Assembly: GCA_023424585.1 (NCBI GenBank)
Contig: JAFADT010000920.1
Span: 1-9,159, forward strand
Origin: Pseudomonadota bacterium
Lineage (GTDB): Bacteria > Myxococcota > Myxococcia > Myxococcales > Myxococcaceae
Direction of reading: 5' to 3'
DNA length: 9,159 nt
Both the position numbers and the translations under genes were made by a program. Every line of letters starts with the position of its first letter. The first letter of the stretch is position 1. Positions 1 to 6,190 of this stretch are shown here, piece after piece. The notes under the pieces were generated by a model. That model did not search any database. It saw nothing but the letters and a program-made list of their open reading frames with translations, and was not told the origin of the DNA.

Positions 1-1285
1 CGAAGGTGTTGAAGTCCGGCGGGGACACCTGCGGCGCCGTGAAGCCCCCCACGGACACGCCCGACACGGTCGGCGGCGTGGCGAAGGTCCCCTGCCCCAC
101 CGTGGCGGAAGAGCCTGGCAGCACGCCCGACACCGCCGAGGGCGGGTTGGCCGGCGCCGCCGGTGAGAACGCGCCGCTGAAGGTCGAGGGCGCCGCCGAA
201 GGCAACGTGCGCCCTGCGTTCGGAGCCACCGTCGTCGTCCCCGCCGCGCCCAGCGTGTTGCCGCTCCCCGCCGTGGACGCGGGGGTCGTCGCGCCACTCG
301 TGGTCGCCGGCCCCGTGGCGCCACTCGTCGTCGCCAGCTCCGTGCCGCCCGCGGTGGTCGCCTCGCCCGGGGCCGGCACGGTCGTGGCCACGCTCGTCGC
401 CCCCGCCGTCCCCGCCCCCAGCGTCACGCCCGTCGTCCCCGCCGTGCCGCCGCCTCCCGTGCCCTGCTCGAAGCGCGGCGGAGACACCGGCGCCACCGCC
501 GCCGGGAACGCCGTGGGCGCCACCGGCGTCAGCGACGCGAGCGACGCGGGCAGCTCCCCCGTCGTGGGCACCACCGCCACCGACGGCACCCGAGCGCCGT
601 CCACGTCGATGGCCACGTCATCGAAGAGGAACTGGATGAACCCGCGCGGCTCCGCCTGGGGCGGCAGGTTCCACACCACCACCACCAGCTCCGCGTCCCC
701 CGGCCGCGCTTCCCGCAGCAGCCGCTTCGTGTCGTCGTCCGCGAACGTGCCCGCGTCCAACGCCGCCGCGTGAATGAGCGCCGAGTCCGTCAGCAGCGTC
801 CCGTTGCGCCACACGCTGCCAATGCCCCACACGGCCATCGCCGCGTGCGCGCGGGTCGTCGCCCGCCAGCCGATGCCCGTCTCACCGTAGAGGGGCGTGC
901 CCATCAGCACCCCGCCCTCGACGAGGTGCGGCGGCGGTGGCGGGAGCGGCCCCGCGGGCACCCGCGACATCGCCTGCGCGGGCGGGAAGCCCGCCTGCGT
1001 CAGCTCCACGCGGTACTCCGTGCCGCCCACGCGCAGGCTCGCGGAGAGCTCCGCCTTGTCGCCGAAGGTCGCGTTCGCGACGCCGACCCGGTCCTGCACG
1101 GAGAGCGACGCCTGCCCCGTGCCGCGCTCGGTCAGGTCACCGAACGGAAGCGAACCCTGGAAGAAGTAACCGTCCGGCCGCTCGGTCCTCGCGCTGGCCT
1201 CCCGGCCCTCGAACGTGAACCCGTCGCCCCCTGGCGCCGCCGCCAGGAAACCGGACAGCAAGATGCTCGTGATTGGACCCGCCAT
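1..1285 (-). CDS. Hypothetical protein with low-complexity Ala/Thr/Gly/Pro tail (3' end beyond window)
   Basis: The minus strand reads without a stop from an ATG at 1285 to the left edge, giving 428 residues. The start is chosen because AAGGGAGG lies 8 nt upstream. Residues 1-20 (MAGPITSILLSGFLAAAPGG) are hydrophobic and could be a signal peptide, but they lack the usual positive charge. Residues 21-108 look like a beta-rich domain. A short proline run (113-119) leads to a second ordered part (about 120-228) that ends in hydrophobic strands such as ELVVVVWNLP and FIQFLFDDVAIDVDG. From about 229 the chain is almost entirely Ala, Thr, Gly, Pro, Ser and Val, with no Lys, Cys, Trp or Tyr, like a disordered surface linker or stalk. 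I recognise no family. Being exported or cell-surface is an inference from composition. Codon use matches the neighbouring genes. The reading frame is well supported; the function is unknown. Confidence 0.8.
   Translation of the reverse strand, partial: MAGPITSILLSGFLAAAPGGDGFTFEGREASARTERPDGYFFQGSLPFGDLTERGTGQASLSVQDRVGVANATFGDKAELSASLRVGGTEYRVELTQAGFPPAQAMSRVPAGPLPPPPPHLVEGGVLMGTPLYGETGIGWRATTRAHAAMAVWGIGSVWRNGTLLTDSALIHAAALDAGTFADDDTKRLLREARPGDAELVVVVWNLPPQAEPRGFIQFLFDDVAIDVDGARVPSVAVVPTTGELPASLASLTPVAPTAFPAAVAPVSPPRFEQGTGGGGTAGTTGVTLGAGTAGATSVATTVPAPGEATTAGGTELATTSGATGPATTSGATTPASTAGSGNTLGAAGTTTVAPNAGRTLPSAAPSTFSGAFSPAAPANPPSAVSGVLPGSSATVGQGTFATPPTVSGVSVGGFTAPQVSPPDFNTF
281..334 (-). repeat. 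Two tandem 27-bp units inside the low-complexity tail
   Basis: Two adjacent 27-bp units (308-334, then 281-307 in reading order) match at 21 of 27 positions. They encode ATTSGATGP and ATTSGATTP, residues 318-335 of the left-edge hypothetical protein. The unit is a multiple of three, so a change in copy number would keep the frame. It is the clearest repeat in a tail that is otherwise compositionally biased but irregular. Confidence 0.6.
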
Positions 1286-1288
1286 CGA

Positions 1289-1321
1289 CGCTGCCTCCCT
1301 TGAAGCTGAAGGTAGGCAGCG
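1289..1321 (-). promoter_or_regulatory. Hairpin that sequesters the Shine-Dalgarno sequence of the hypothetical gene
   Basis: On the minus strand CGCTGCCT (1314-1321) pairs with AGGCAGCG (1289-1296) over 8 bp. After one A/G mismatch, CCTT (1309-1312) pairs with AAGG (1298-1301) for 4 more bp, closing a 7-nt loop, CAGCTTC. The Shine-Dalgarno sequence AAGGGAGG (1294-1301) lies wholly in the 3' arm, and the ATG begins 3 nt after the stem ends. No T-run follows, so this is not a standard intrinsic terminator. The pairing is read directly from the sequence; an effect on translation is inferred. Confidence 0.55.
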
Positions 1322-1345
1322 GAGCGGGCCGTGGCACGCCCCGGA

Positions 1346-1864
1346 CTAAATCAGACCGCGAGCGCGGCGGATCTGCTCGACCGTCTTGTTGTACTCGATG
1401 TCGAAGGCGCTCGTGCCCTCCTGCAGGTGCTTCAGCCGGGAGCGGGCCTCCTTGTCGATCTCGTCGTCGACGTCCAGGTGCTTCTTCATGACCTGGTTGA
1501 TCTTCTGACGCAGCCCGTTATCGGCGGAGTAGACCTCCTCGACGTTCCGGCTGATGAGGAGGAACTCAATCATCTGGTTGATGACGTACTCGATGCCCTC
1601 GTCCCCCATCTTGAAGCCGCGCACGTCCGCCATCTCGCGCTTCACCTGGTTGAACTTGGAGTAGTCATATCCCCGACGCTCCAGGGCCTCGCGCGTCGCC
1701 TGGTTCACACGCTCTTCATTGGCGAGGTACTCACGCATGATGGCGGACAGGTCCATCTCGGCGTCGGCCACGCGCATCGGCTCCACCTCGATGTCCCCGT
1801 CCTGCATGAGCTGCTGAATGGCCTCGCGCGAGATGATCGGGATCACCTTCGGATACAGCCTCAT
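1346..1864 (-). CDS. DUF507 family protein
   Basis: A 172-residue protein beginning MRLYPKVIPIISREAIQQL. I assign it to DUF507 from overall resemblance: an N-terminal MRL followed by helices that read as 'xxLxxDGDIEVE', then charged helical segments. DUF507 proteins are found in Deltaproteobacteria/Myxococcota and some other deep-branching bacteria, and their function is unknown. There is no signal peptide, membrane segment or cysteine, so a cytosolic, mainly helical, charged protein is expected. The two halves (about 14-84 and 90-171) look like copies: each has a KR/E-rich helix followed by FNQVKREMADVRGF or YNKTVEQIRRARGL. The ATG is supported by GAGGG (1871-1875) 6 nt upstream. It lies 137 nt after uvrC, with a possible promoter of its own, and 60 nt before the hypothetical gene downstream. 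Nothing in the sequence shows a role in repair. Confidence 0.88.
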   Translation of the reverse strand: MRLYPKVIPIISREAIQQLMQDGDIEVEPMRVADAEMDLSAIMREYLANEERVNQATREALERRGYDYSKFNQVKREMADVRGFKMGDEGIEYVINQMIEFLLISRNVEEVYSADNGLRQKINQVMKKHLDVDDEIDKEARSRLKHLQEGTSAFDIEYNKTVEQIRRARGLI

Positions 1865-1870
1865 GTCGGT

Positions 1871-1875
1871 CCCTC
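1871..1875 (-). promoter_or_regulatory. Ribosome binding site of the DUF507 gene
   Basis: GAGGG on the minus strand, 6 nt before the ATG at 1864, is a good Shine-Dalgarno match and fixes the DUF507 start. A second purine block, AGAGGA (1878-1883), lies just upstream. Confidence 0.6.
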
Positions 1876-1906
1876 GTCCTCTTCAAACGTGCTCGGATCT
1901 TCAACC

Positions 1907-1936
1907 GCTATAAATCAGCGCCGAGCATGGTCGCAA
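1907..1936 (-). promoter_or_regulatory. Candidate sigma70-type promoter for the DUF507 gene
   Basis: On the minus strand TTGCGA (1931-1936) and TATAGC (1907-1912) are 18 nt apart, each matching the sigma70 consensus at 4 of 6 positions. The -10 box sits in a locally AT-rich patch (ATTTATAG), which is unusual in DNA this GC-rich. Transcription would start near 1900, about 35 nt before the DUF507 ATG. It is a match by eye to a short motif, hence the modest confidence. Confidence 0.35.
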
Positions 1937-1938
1937 TG

Positions 1939-1965
1939 AAAAACCCTAGGAACGTCGCGGGTTCC
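1939..1965 (-). terminator. Weak terminator-like hairpin after uvrC
   Basis: About 35-60 nt past the uvrC stop, the minus strand has AACCC (1959-1963) able to pair with GGGTT (1942-1946), ending in a run of five T (1939-1943). A competing 5-bp stem, GGAAC/GTTCC (1961-1965 with 1949-1953), overlaps it. The stem is short for an intrinsic terminator, so it may act weakly or not at all. Its place between uvrC and the DUF507 promoter fits an operon boundary. Confidence 0.3.
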
Positions 1966-2001
1966 AGCGGCCAGCCCCCCGGCGTCCGAAGCGGAACTTA
2001 A

Positions 2002-3942
2002 TCATGCCGCACCGGGTGGCGACCCTCCATCCGCTTTTTCGTGCACAGGGTCGGAAGCGTCATCCAGCGACGCCTCGCGCACGGGGTCCTCGGTGTCGTC
2101 CTCCGGGTCGCCATGCAGGCCCGCGTGGACGCGCTCGGCCATCGCCGGGCCCACGACCTCGGTCAGCTCCTCGATGGTGGCCTCGCCCACCCGCTTGAGT
2201 GAACCGAAGTGGCGCAGCAACATCTTCCGCCGTCCCTCGCCCACGCCGGGAATGTCCTCCAGCGCCGAGCGCAGCGAGCTCTTGCGCATGGATTTGCCCT
2301 GGAAGGTGATGGCGAAGCGGTGGGCCTCGTCCCGCATGCGCGTGAGCATGAACATTTCCGCCGAGTTCTGGGGCAGGACGATGGGGTCCTTGCGGCCCAG
2401 GACGAAGACGCGCTCGGGGCTCCTGGCGCTCTCCGCGTCCCGGTCGAAGACCTCCTGGTCGCGGCTCTTGGCCAGGCCCACCACGTCCACGCCCTCCACG
2501 CCCAGGTCCTTCATGGCCGCGTGCGCGCTGGCGAGCTGGCCCTTGCCGCCGTCGATGACGAGCAGGTCCGGCAGGTCCCCGTCCTCCAGCCCGCGCTTGA
2601 GCCGCCGGGTGATGACCTCGTACATGCTGGCGAAGTCGTCCTGCTTCTCCACGGACTTGATCTTGTATTTGCGGTAGCGCGACTTGTCCGTCTCCCCGTC
2701 CGTCACGGCCACCTGTGACGCCACGATGGAGGAGCTCTGGAAGTGGGAGATGTCGTAGCACTCCATGCGGCGCGGGAAGTTGCGCAGGCCCAGCTTGGAC
2801 TGGAGGCGTGACAGGACCGTGTCGGTCTCGTCCTTGCTGCGCTTGCGCTCCACGAACGCCTGCTCCGCGTTCTTCACGGCCATGTTCACCAGCTCATGCT
2901 TCTCTCCGCGCTTGGGGACGAAGACGCGCACGCGCTCGCCCTTGCGCTCCGTGAGCAGGTCCTCCAGGCCGTCGGTGCCGTCGCCGGGCTCCAGGGGCAG
3001 CAGGACCTCCTCCGGCACGAAGCCGCCCTGGTCGTAGTAGAGGTTCACGAACGAGGCGAGCAGCTCGTCGTCCGGGAACTCCTGGCTGCCGAAGGGGAAG
3101 GCCTGGCCGCCGTTGAGCCGGCCCTGCCGCACGTGCAGCACGTAGAACAGGATGCGGTCGCCCTCGCGGTACAGGGCGAAGACGTCCTGGTCCTTGAAGT
3201 CGGTGGTGGCCACCTTCTGGCGCTCCAGGCTGCGCTCGATGGCGAGCAGCTGGTCGCGCACCCGCGCGGCCTCCTCGAACTTCAGCGCCATGGACGCGCG
3301 CTTCATCCGCGCGCGCAGCCCCTCGATGAGCTGCCCCGCCTTGCCCTCCAGGAACATGGCCACCTCGTCCACGCTCTTGCGGTACTCCTCCGGGGACACC
3401 GGGTAGACGCAGGGGGCCGGGCACCGTCCGATCTGGTACAGCAGGCACGGCCGCTTGCGGTTGGCCAGCACGTGGTCCGTGCAGGTGCGCAGGCGGAAGA
3501 AGCGGTTGATGAGGCGCAGCGTCTCGCGGATGGCGCCCGCGCTGGAGTACGGGCCGAAGTAGCGCGCGCCGTCCTTCTCGTACTTGCGCACCACCTCCAG
3601 CCGGGGGAACGGCTGGCTGCGGTCCAGGCGCAGGGAGATGAACTGCTTGTCGTCCTTGAGCAGGACGTTGAAGCGCGGCTTGTGCTTCTTGATCAGCTCG
3701 TTTTCAAGGAGGAGGGCCTCCTTCTCGTTGTGGACGAGCACCGTCTCCAGGTCGCCCAGCATCGTGTCCAGGAGGGACACGAAGACGCGGGTGTCACCGG
3801 AGCGGTTGAAGTAGCTGCGCACGCGGCTGCGCAGGTTGATGGCCTTGCCCACGTAGATGATGGTCCCGCGCTTGTCCTTCATCAGGTACACGCCGGGCTC
3901 GGTGGGCAGCGCGTCCAGCTTCTCCTGCAGCCGGATGTCCAT
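2002..3942 (-). CDS. uvrC: UvrC, excinuclease ABC subunit C
   Basis: UvrC makes the 3' and 5' incisions in nucleotide excision repair after UvrB has verified the lesion; it is cytosolic. The 646-residue protein has the full domain order. The N-terminal GIY-YIG nuclease (about 10-95) holds Y19, Y30, R40, E80 and N92 at the expected family positions. A cysteine set C154, C166, C174, C178 matches the 4Fe-4S ligands known in UvrC. The UVR motif (about 203-240, [12 protein letters not shown]) contacts UvrB. The RNase H-like nuclease carries D397 (ECYDISH), D464 ([11 protein letters not shown]) and H541 (RDEAHRFAI). The helix-hairpin-helix DNA-binding region is about 561-608. The last 36 residues form an acidic tail (12 D/E against 2 K/R). 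Where many UvrC proteins read FQG after the DISH motif, this one reads FQS. The ATG has GAGG about 8 nt upstream and starts 12 nt after the uvrB stop, so the two are probably cotranscribed. Confidence 0.98.
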   Translation of the reverse strand: MDIRLQEKLDALPTEPGVYLMKDKRGTIIYVGKAINLRSRVRSYFNRSGDTRVFVSLLDTMLGDLETVLVHNEKEALLLENELIKKHKPRFNVLLKDDKQFISLRLDRSQPFPRLEVVRKYEKDGARYFGPYSSAGAIRETLRLINRFFRLRTCTDHVLANRKRPCLLYQIGRCPAPCVYPVSPEEYRKSVDEVAMFLEGKAGQLIEGLRARMKRASMALKFEEAARVRDQLLAIERSLERQKVATTDFKDQDVFALYREGDRILFYVLHVRQGRLNGGQAFPFGSQEFPDDELLASFVNLYYDQGGFVPEEVLLPLEPGDGTDGLEDLLTERKGERVRVFVPKRGEKHELVNMAVKNAEQAFVERKRSKDETDTVLSRLQSKLGLRNFPRRMECYDISHFQSSSIVASQVAVTDGETDKSRYRKYKIKSVEKQDDFASMYEVITRRLKRGLEDGDLPDLLVIDGGKGQLASAHAAMKDLGVEGVDVVGLAKSRDQEVFDRDAESARSPERVFVLGRKDPIVLPQNSAEMFMLTRMRDEAHRFAITFQGKSMRKSSLRSALEDIPGVGEGRRKMLLRHFGSLKRVGEATIEELTEVVGPAMAERVHAGLHGDPEDDTEDPVREASLDDASDPVHEKADGGSPPGAA

Positions 3943-3949
3943 GGCGGGG

Positions 3950-3953
3950 CCTC
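3950..3953 (-). promoter_or_regulatory. Ribosome binding site of uvrC, inside the uvrB-uvrC gap
   Basis: GAGG lies in the 12-nt gap between the uvrB stop and the uvrC ATG. A ribosome finishing uvrB would cover this site, which fits translational coupling of the two genes. Confidence 0.5.
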
Positions 3954-3954
3954 G

Positions 3955-6111
3955 CTAGCTCTTGCGCGACCGCGAGCGGGCCGCGGGCTTCGCCGCCCCG
4001 GACGGGCCGCCCCCCGACGAGGAGGGGCGCCCGCGCCCCCGCCCCTTCTTGGGCGTGGTGCCGGGCGGCTCCACCGCCCTGGCCGGCGCGCGCAGGAGCG
4101 ACCGGGACGCGGGCTTGAGCCCCAGGTCCATGTCCTTGAGCAGCTGGACGCGGTCGCGGTGCTCGGCGGCCTTCTCGAACTGCATCTCGTCCGCGGCCTT
4201 GAGCATGTCGGCGGTGAACTCCTCGATGAGGCGCTTGATCTCCTTGGGCTCCAGGAGGTCGTTCTCGCCCTCCGCCGCCATGGGCAGCGCGCTCGCGCCC
4301 GCGTCGTAGTCCGGGATGTTCTCCGTGAAGTCGGAGATGTTGCTCTTCACCGTGCGCGGCGTGATGCCGTGCTCCTGGTTGTACGCGCGCTGGATGTCCC
4401 GGCGGCGCGCCGTCTCATCCATGGCGCGCTTCATGGAGTCGGTGACCTGATCCGAGTACATGATGACGCGCCCGTTCACGTTGCGCGCCGCGCGGCCGAT
4501 GGTCTGGATGAGCGACACGTGGCTGCGCAGGAAGCCTTCCTTGTCCGCGTCCAGGATGGCCACGAGCGACACCTCGGGGATGTCCAGGCCCTCGCGCAGG
4601 AGGTTGATGCCCACGAGCACGTCGAACTCGCCCCGGCGCAGGTCGCGGATGATCGCCATGCGCTGGATGGCGTCGATGTCCGAGTGCAGGTAGCGCACCT
4701 TCACGCCCACGTCGCTGTAGTACTCGGTGAGGTCCTCCGCCATGCGCTTGGTGAGCGTCGTCACCAGCACGCGCTCGTTGCGCGACGCGCGCACGCGGAC
4801 CTCCTCCAGCAGGTCATCCACCTGGTTGCCGGCGGGGCGCGTCTCCACCTCCGGGTCGGTGAGGCCGGTGGGGCGGATGATCTGCTCCACCACCACGCCC
4901 TTGGACTTCTGTAGCTCGTACTCCGCGGGGGTCGCGGAGACGAAGACGGCCTGGGGGACCATCTCCTCGAACTCGCTGAACTTCAGCGGCCGGTTGTCCA
5001 GGGCGCTGGGCATGCGGAAGCCGAAGTTGACCAGCGTCTCCTTGCGCGCGCGGTCGCCGCGGTACATGGCGCCGATCTGGGACACCGTCTGGTGGCTCTC
5101 GTCGATGAGCACCAGCAGGTCGCGGGGGAAGTAGTCGATGAGGCACGGGGCCGGCTCCCCCGGCGCGCGCCCGGTGAAGTGGCGCGAGTAGTTCTCGATG
5201 CCGTTGCAGTAGCCGACCTGCTCGATCATCTCCAGGTCGAACATGGTGCGCTGCTCCAGCCGCTGCGCCTCCAGCAGCTTGCCCTCCACCTTGAACTTCT
5301 GGAGCTGCTCGGCCAGCTCCTCGCGGATGGTGCGCATGGCGTTCTGGCGCGCGTCCGCCCCGGCGACGTAGTGGCTGGCGGGGAAGATGACGATCTTCTC
5401 CAGCTGGCCCAGCGTCTGGCCGCGCAGCGGGTCGAACTCGGTGATGCGCTCCACCTCGTCGCCGAAGAAGCTGACGCGCACGGCGCGCTCCTCCTCGTAG
5501 GCGGGGAACACCTCCACGGTGTCGCCGCGGGCGCGGAAGGTGCCGCGGTGGAAGTCCAGGTCGTTGCGCTCGTACTGGGCCTCCACCAGCCTGCGCATGA
5601 AGCCGTCGCGGCCCATGTCCTCGCCCACGGCGGCGCGGATGGCCAGGTCCACGTAGCTGCGCGCGGCGCCCAGGCCGTAGATGCAGGACACGCTGGCCAC
5701 GATGATGACGTCGTTGCGGGTGCGCAGGCTGTGCGTCGCCGAGTGGCGCATCCGTTCGATGTTGTCGTTGATGGACGAGTCCTTCTCGATGAAGGTGTCC
5801 GTCGACGGGACGTAGGCCTCGGGCTGGTAGTAGTCGTAGTACGAGACGAAGTACTCGACGGCGTTGCTCGGGAAGAGCGCCTTGAACTCACCGTACAGCT
5901 GCGCCGCCAGCGTCTTGTTGTGCGCGATGACCAGCGCGGGGCGCTTCACGTTGGCGATGAGGTTCGCCATCGTGAACGTCTTGCCCGAGCCGGTGACGCC
6001 CAGAAGGGTCTGGTAGCGGTCGCCGCGAAGCAGGCCCTCGGTCAGCTCCCCGATGGCCCTCGGCTGGTCTCCCTGCGGCTTGTGCTCACTGACGAGTTCG
6101 AACTCCGGCAT
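3955..6111 (-). CDS. uvrB: UvrB, excinuclease ABC subunit B (damage-verifying helicase)
   Basis: UvrB receives damaged DNA from UvrA, verifies the lesion using ATP and recruits UvrC. From the start chosen here it has 718 residues (E. coli UvrB has 673). Visible elements are Walker A GVTGSGKT (38-45), the damage-probing beta-hairpin [12 protein letters not shown] (91-102), the DEAD-like Walker B LIDESH (335-340), the helicase motif SATP (392-395), motif [11 protein letters not shown] (536-544) and a C-terminal UVR motif (about 625-662) that binds UvrC. The extra length is a basic Gly/Arg/Ser/Lys tail (about 678-718, 11 K/R against 1 acidic). The ATG at 6111 gives [17 protein letters not shown], which aligns with known UvrB N-termini, but no good Shine-Dalgarno precedes it. 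The in-frame ATG at 6129 has AGGCGG 5 nt upstream and would add 6 residues; a TTG at 6174 is also in frame. The stop lies 12 nt before uvrC. Confidence 0.98.
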   Translation of the reverse strand: MPEFELVSEHKPQGDQPRAIGELTEGLLRGDRYQTLLGVTGSGKTFTMANLIANVKRPALVIAHNKTLAAQLYGEFKALFPSNAVEYFVSYYDYYQPEAYVPSTDTFIEKDSSINDNIERMRHSATHSLRTRNDVIIVASVSCIYGLGAARSYVDLAIRAAVGEDMGRDGFMRRLVEAQYERNDLDFHRGTFRARGDTVEVFPAYEEERAVRVSFFGDEVERITEFDPLRGQTLGQLEKIVIFPASHYVAGADARQNAMRTIREELAEQLQKFKVEGKLLEAQRLEQRTMFDLEMIEQVGYCNGIENYSRHFTGRAPGEPAPCLIDYFPRDLLVLIDESHQTVSQIGAMYRGDRARKETLVNFGFRMPSALDNRPLKFSEFEEMVPQAVFVSATPAEYELQKSKGVVVEQIIRPTGLTDPEVETRPAGNQVDDLLEEVRVRASRNERVLVTTLTKRMAEDLTEYYSDVGVKVRYLHSDIDAIQRMAIIRDLRRGEFDVLVGINLLREGLDIPEVSLVAILDADKEGFLRSHVSLIQTIGRAARNVNGRVIMYSDQVTDSMKRAMDETARRRDIQRAYNQEHGITPRTVKSNISDFTENIPDYDAGASALPMAAEGENDLLEPKEIKRLIEEFTADMLKAADEMQFEKAAEHRDRVQLLKDMDLGLKPASRSLLRAPARAVEPPGTTPKKGRGRGRPSSSGGGPSGAAKPAARSRSRKS

Positions 6112-6144
6112 AGGGGACAGATCTAACATCCCCGCCGCCTGTGT

Positions 6145-6161
6145 ACTGAACCTTCGTGCAT
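6145..6161 (-). promoter_or_regulatory. Possible LexA-like site upstream of uvrB (weak)
   Basis: The minus strand contains GTTCAG (6146-6151), 35 nt before the preferred uvrB ATG. As I recall it, the Myxococcus LexA operator is a 17-bp motif ending in GTTCAG plus one base. The 17-bp stretch here agrees at about 12 positions, and the mismatches fall mostly in the middle. That is too few to call an operator, and a six-base core can occur by chance. It is listed because of its place ahead of a classic damage-response gene. Confidence 0.15.
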
Positions 6162-6163
6162 GT

Positions 6164-6181
6164 CCGTCCAACAAAGGACGG
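6164..6181 (-). other. Perfect 6-bp hairpin between the M28 peptidase and uvrB genes
   Basis: On the minus strand CCGTCC (6176-6181) and GGACGG (6164-6169) form a perfect GC-rich 6-bp stem around the 6-nt loop TTTGTT. It begins 9 nt after the peptidase stop. No T-run follows, so it is not a convincing intrinsic terminator. It could protect or process the 3' end of the upstream message, or overlap a regulatory region of uvrB. Confidence 0.4.
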
Positions 6182-6190
6182 GGCGCTCCC

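Noticed and set aside
6..773. A 255-residue plus-strand open frame rich in Val, Ala and Pro
   Set aside because: It lies opposite the left-edge hypothetical gene, has no ordered segment, and has the biased makeup of an antisense frame in high-GC DNA. The minus-strand frame has a good ribosome binding site and structured domains.
1286..1345. The hairpin before the hypothetical gene as an intrinsic terminator of DUF507
   Set aside because: No T-run follows the stem; the next bases are TCG and then the ATG. Covering the Shine-Dalgarno explains its position better.
1331..1939. A 202-residue plus-strand open frame over the DUF507 gene
   Set aside because: It is the antisense image of a conserved family, with the Leu/Val/Asp/His-rich makeup typical of such frames.
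2896..4914. A 672-residue plus-strand open frame opposite uvrC and uvrB
   Set aside because: Its length comes from the lack of stops opposite G/C-ending codons. It spans the junction of two well-identified genes and shows no domain, only Leu/Ala/Val/Arg/His-rich sequence.
5092..6126. A 344-residue plus-strand open frame opposite the first half of uvrB
   Set aside because: Same antisense artefact: repeated Val/Leu/Asp/His runs and no recognisable motif.
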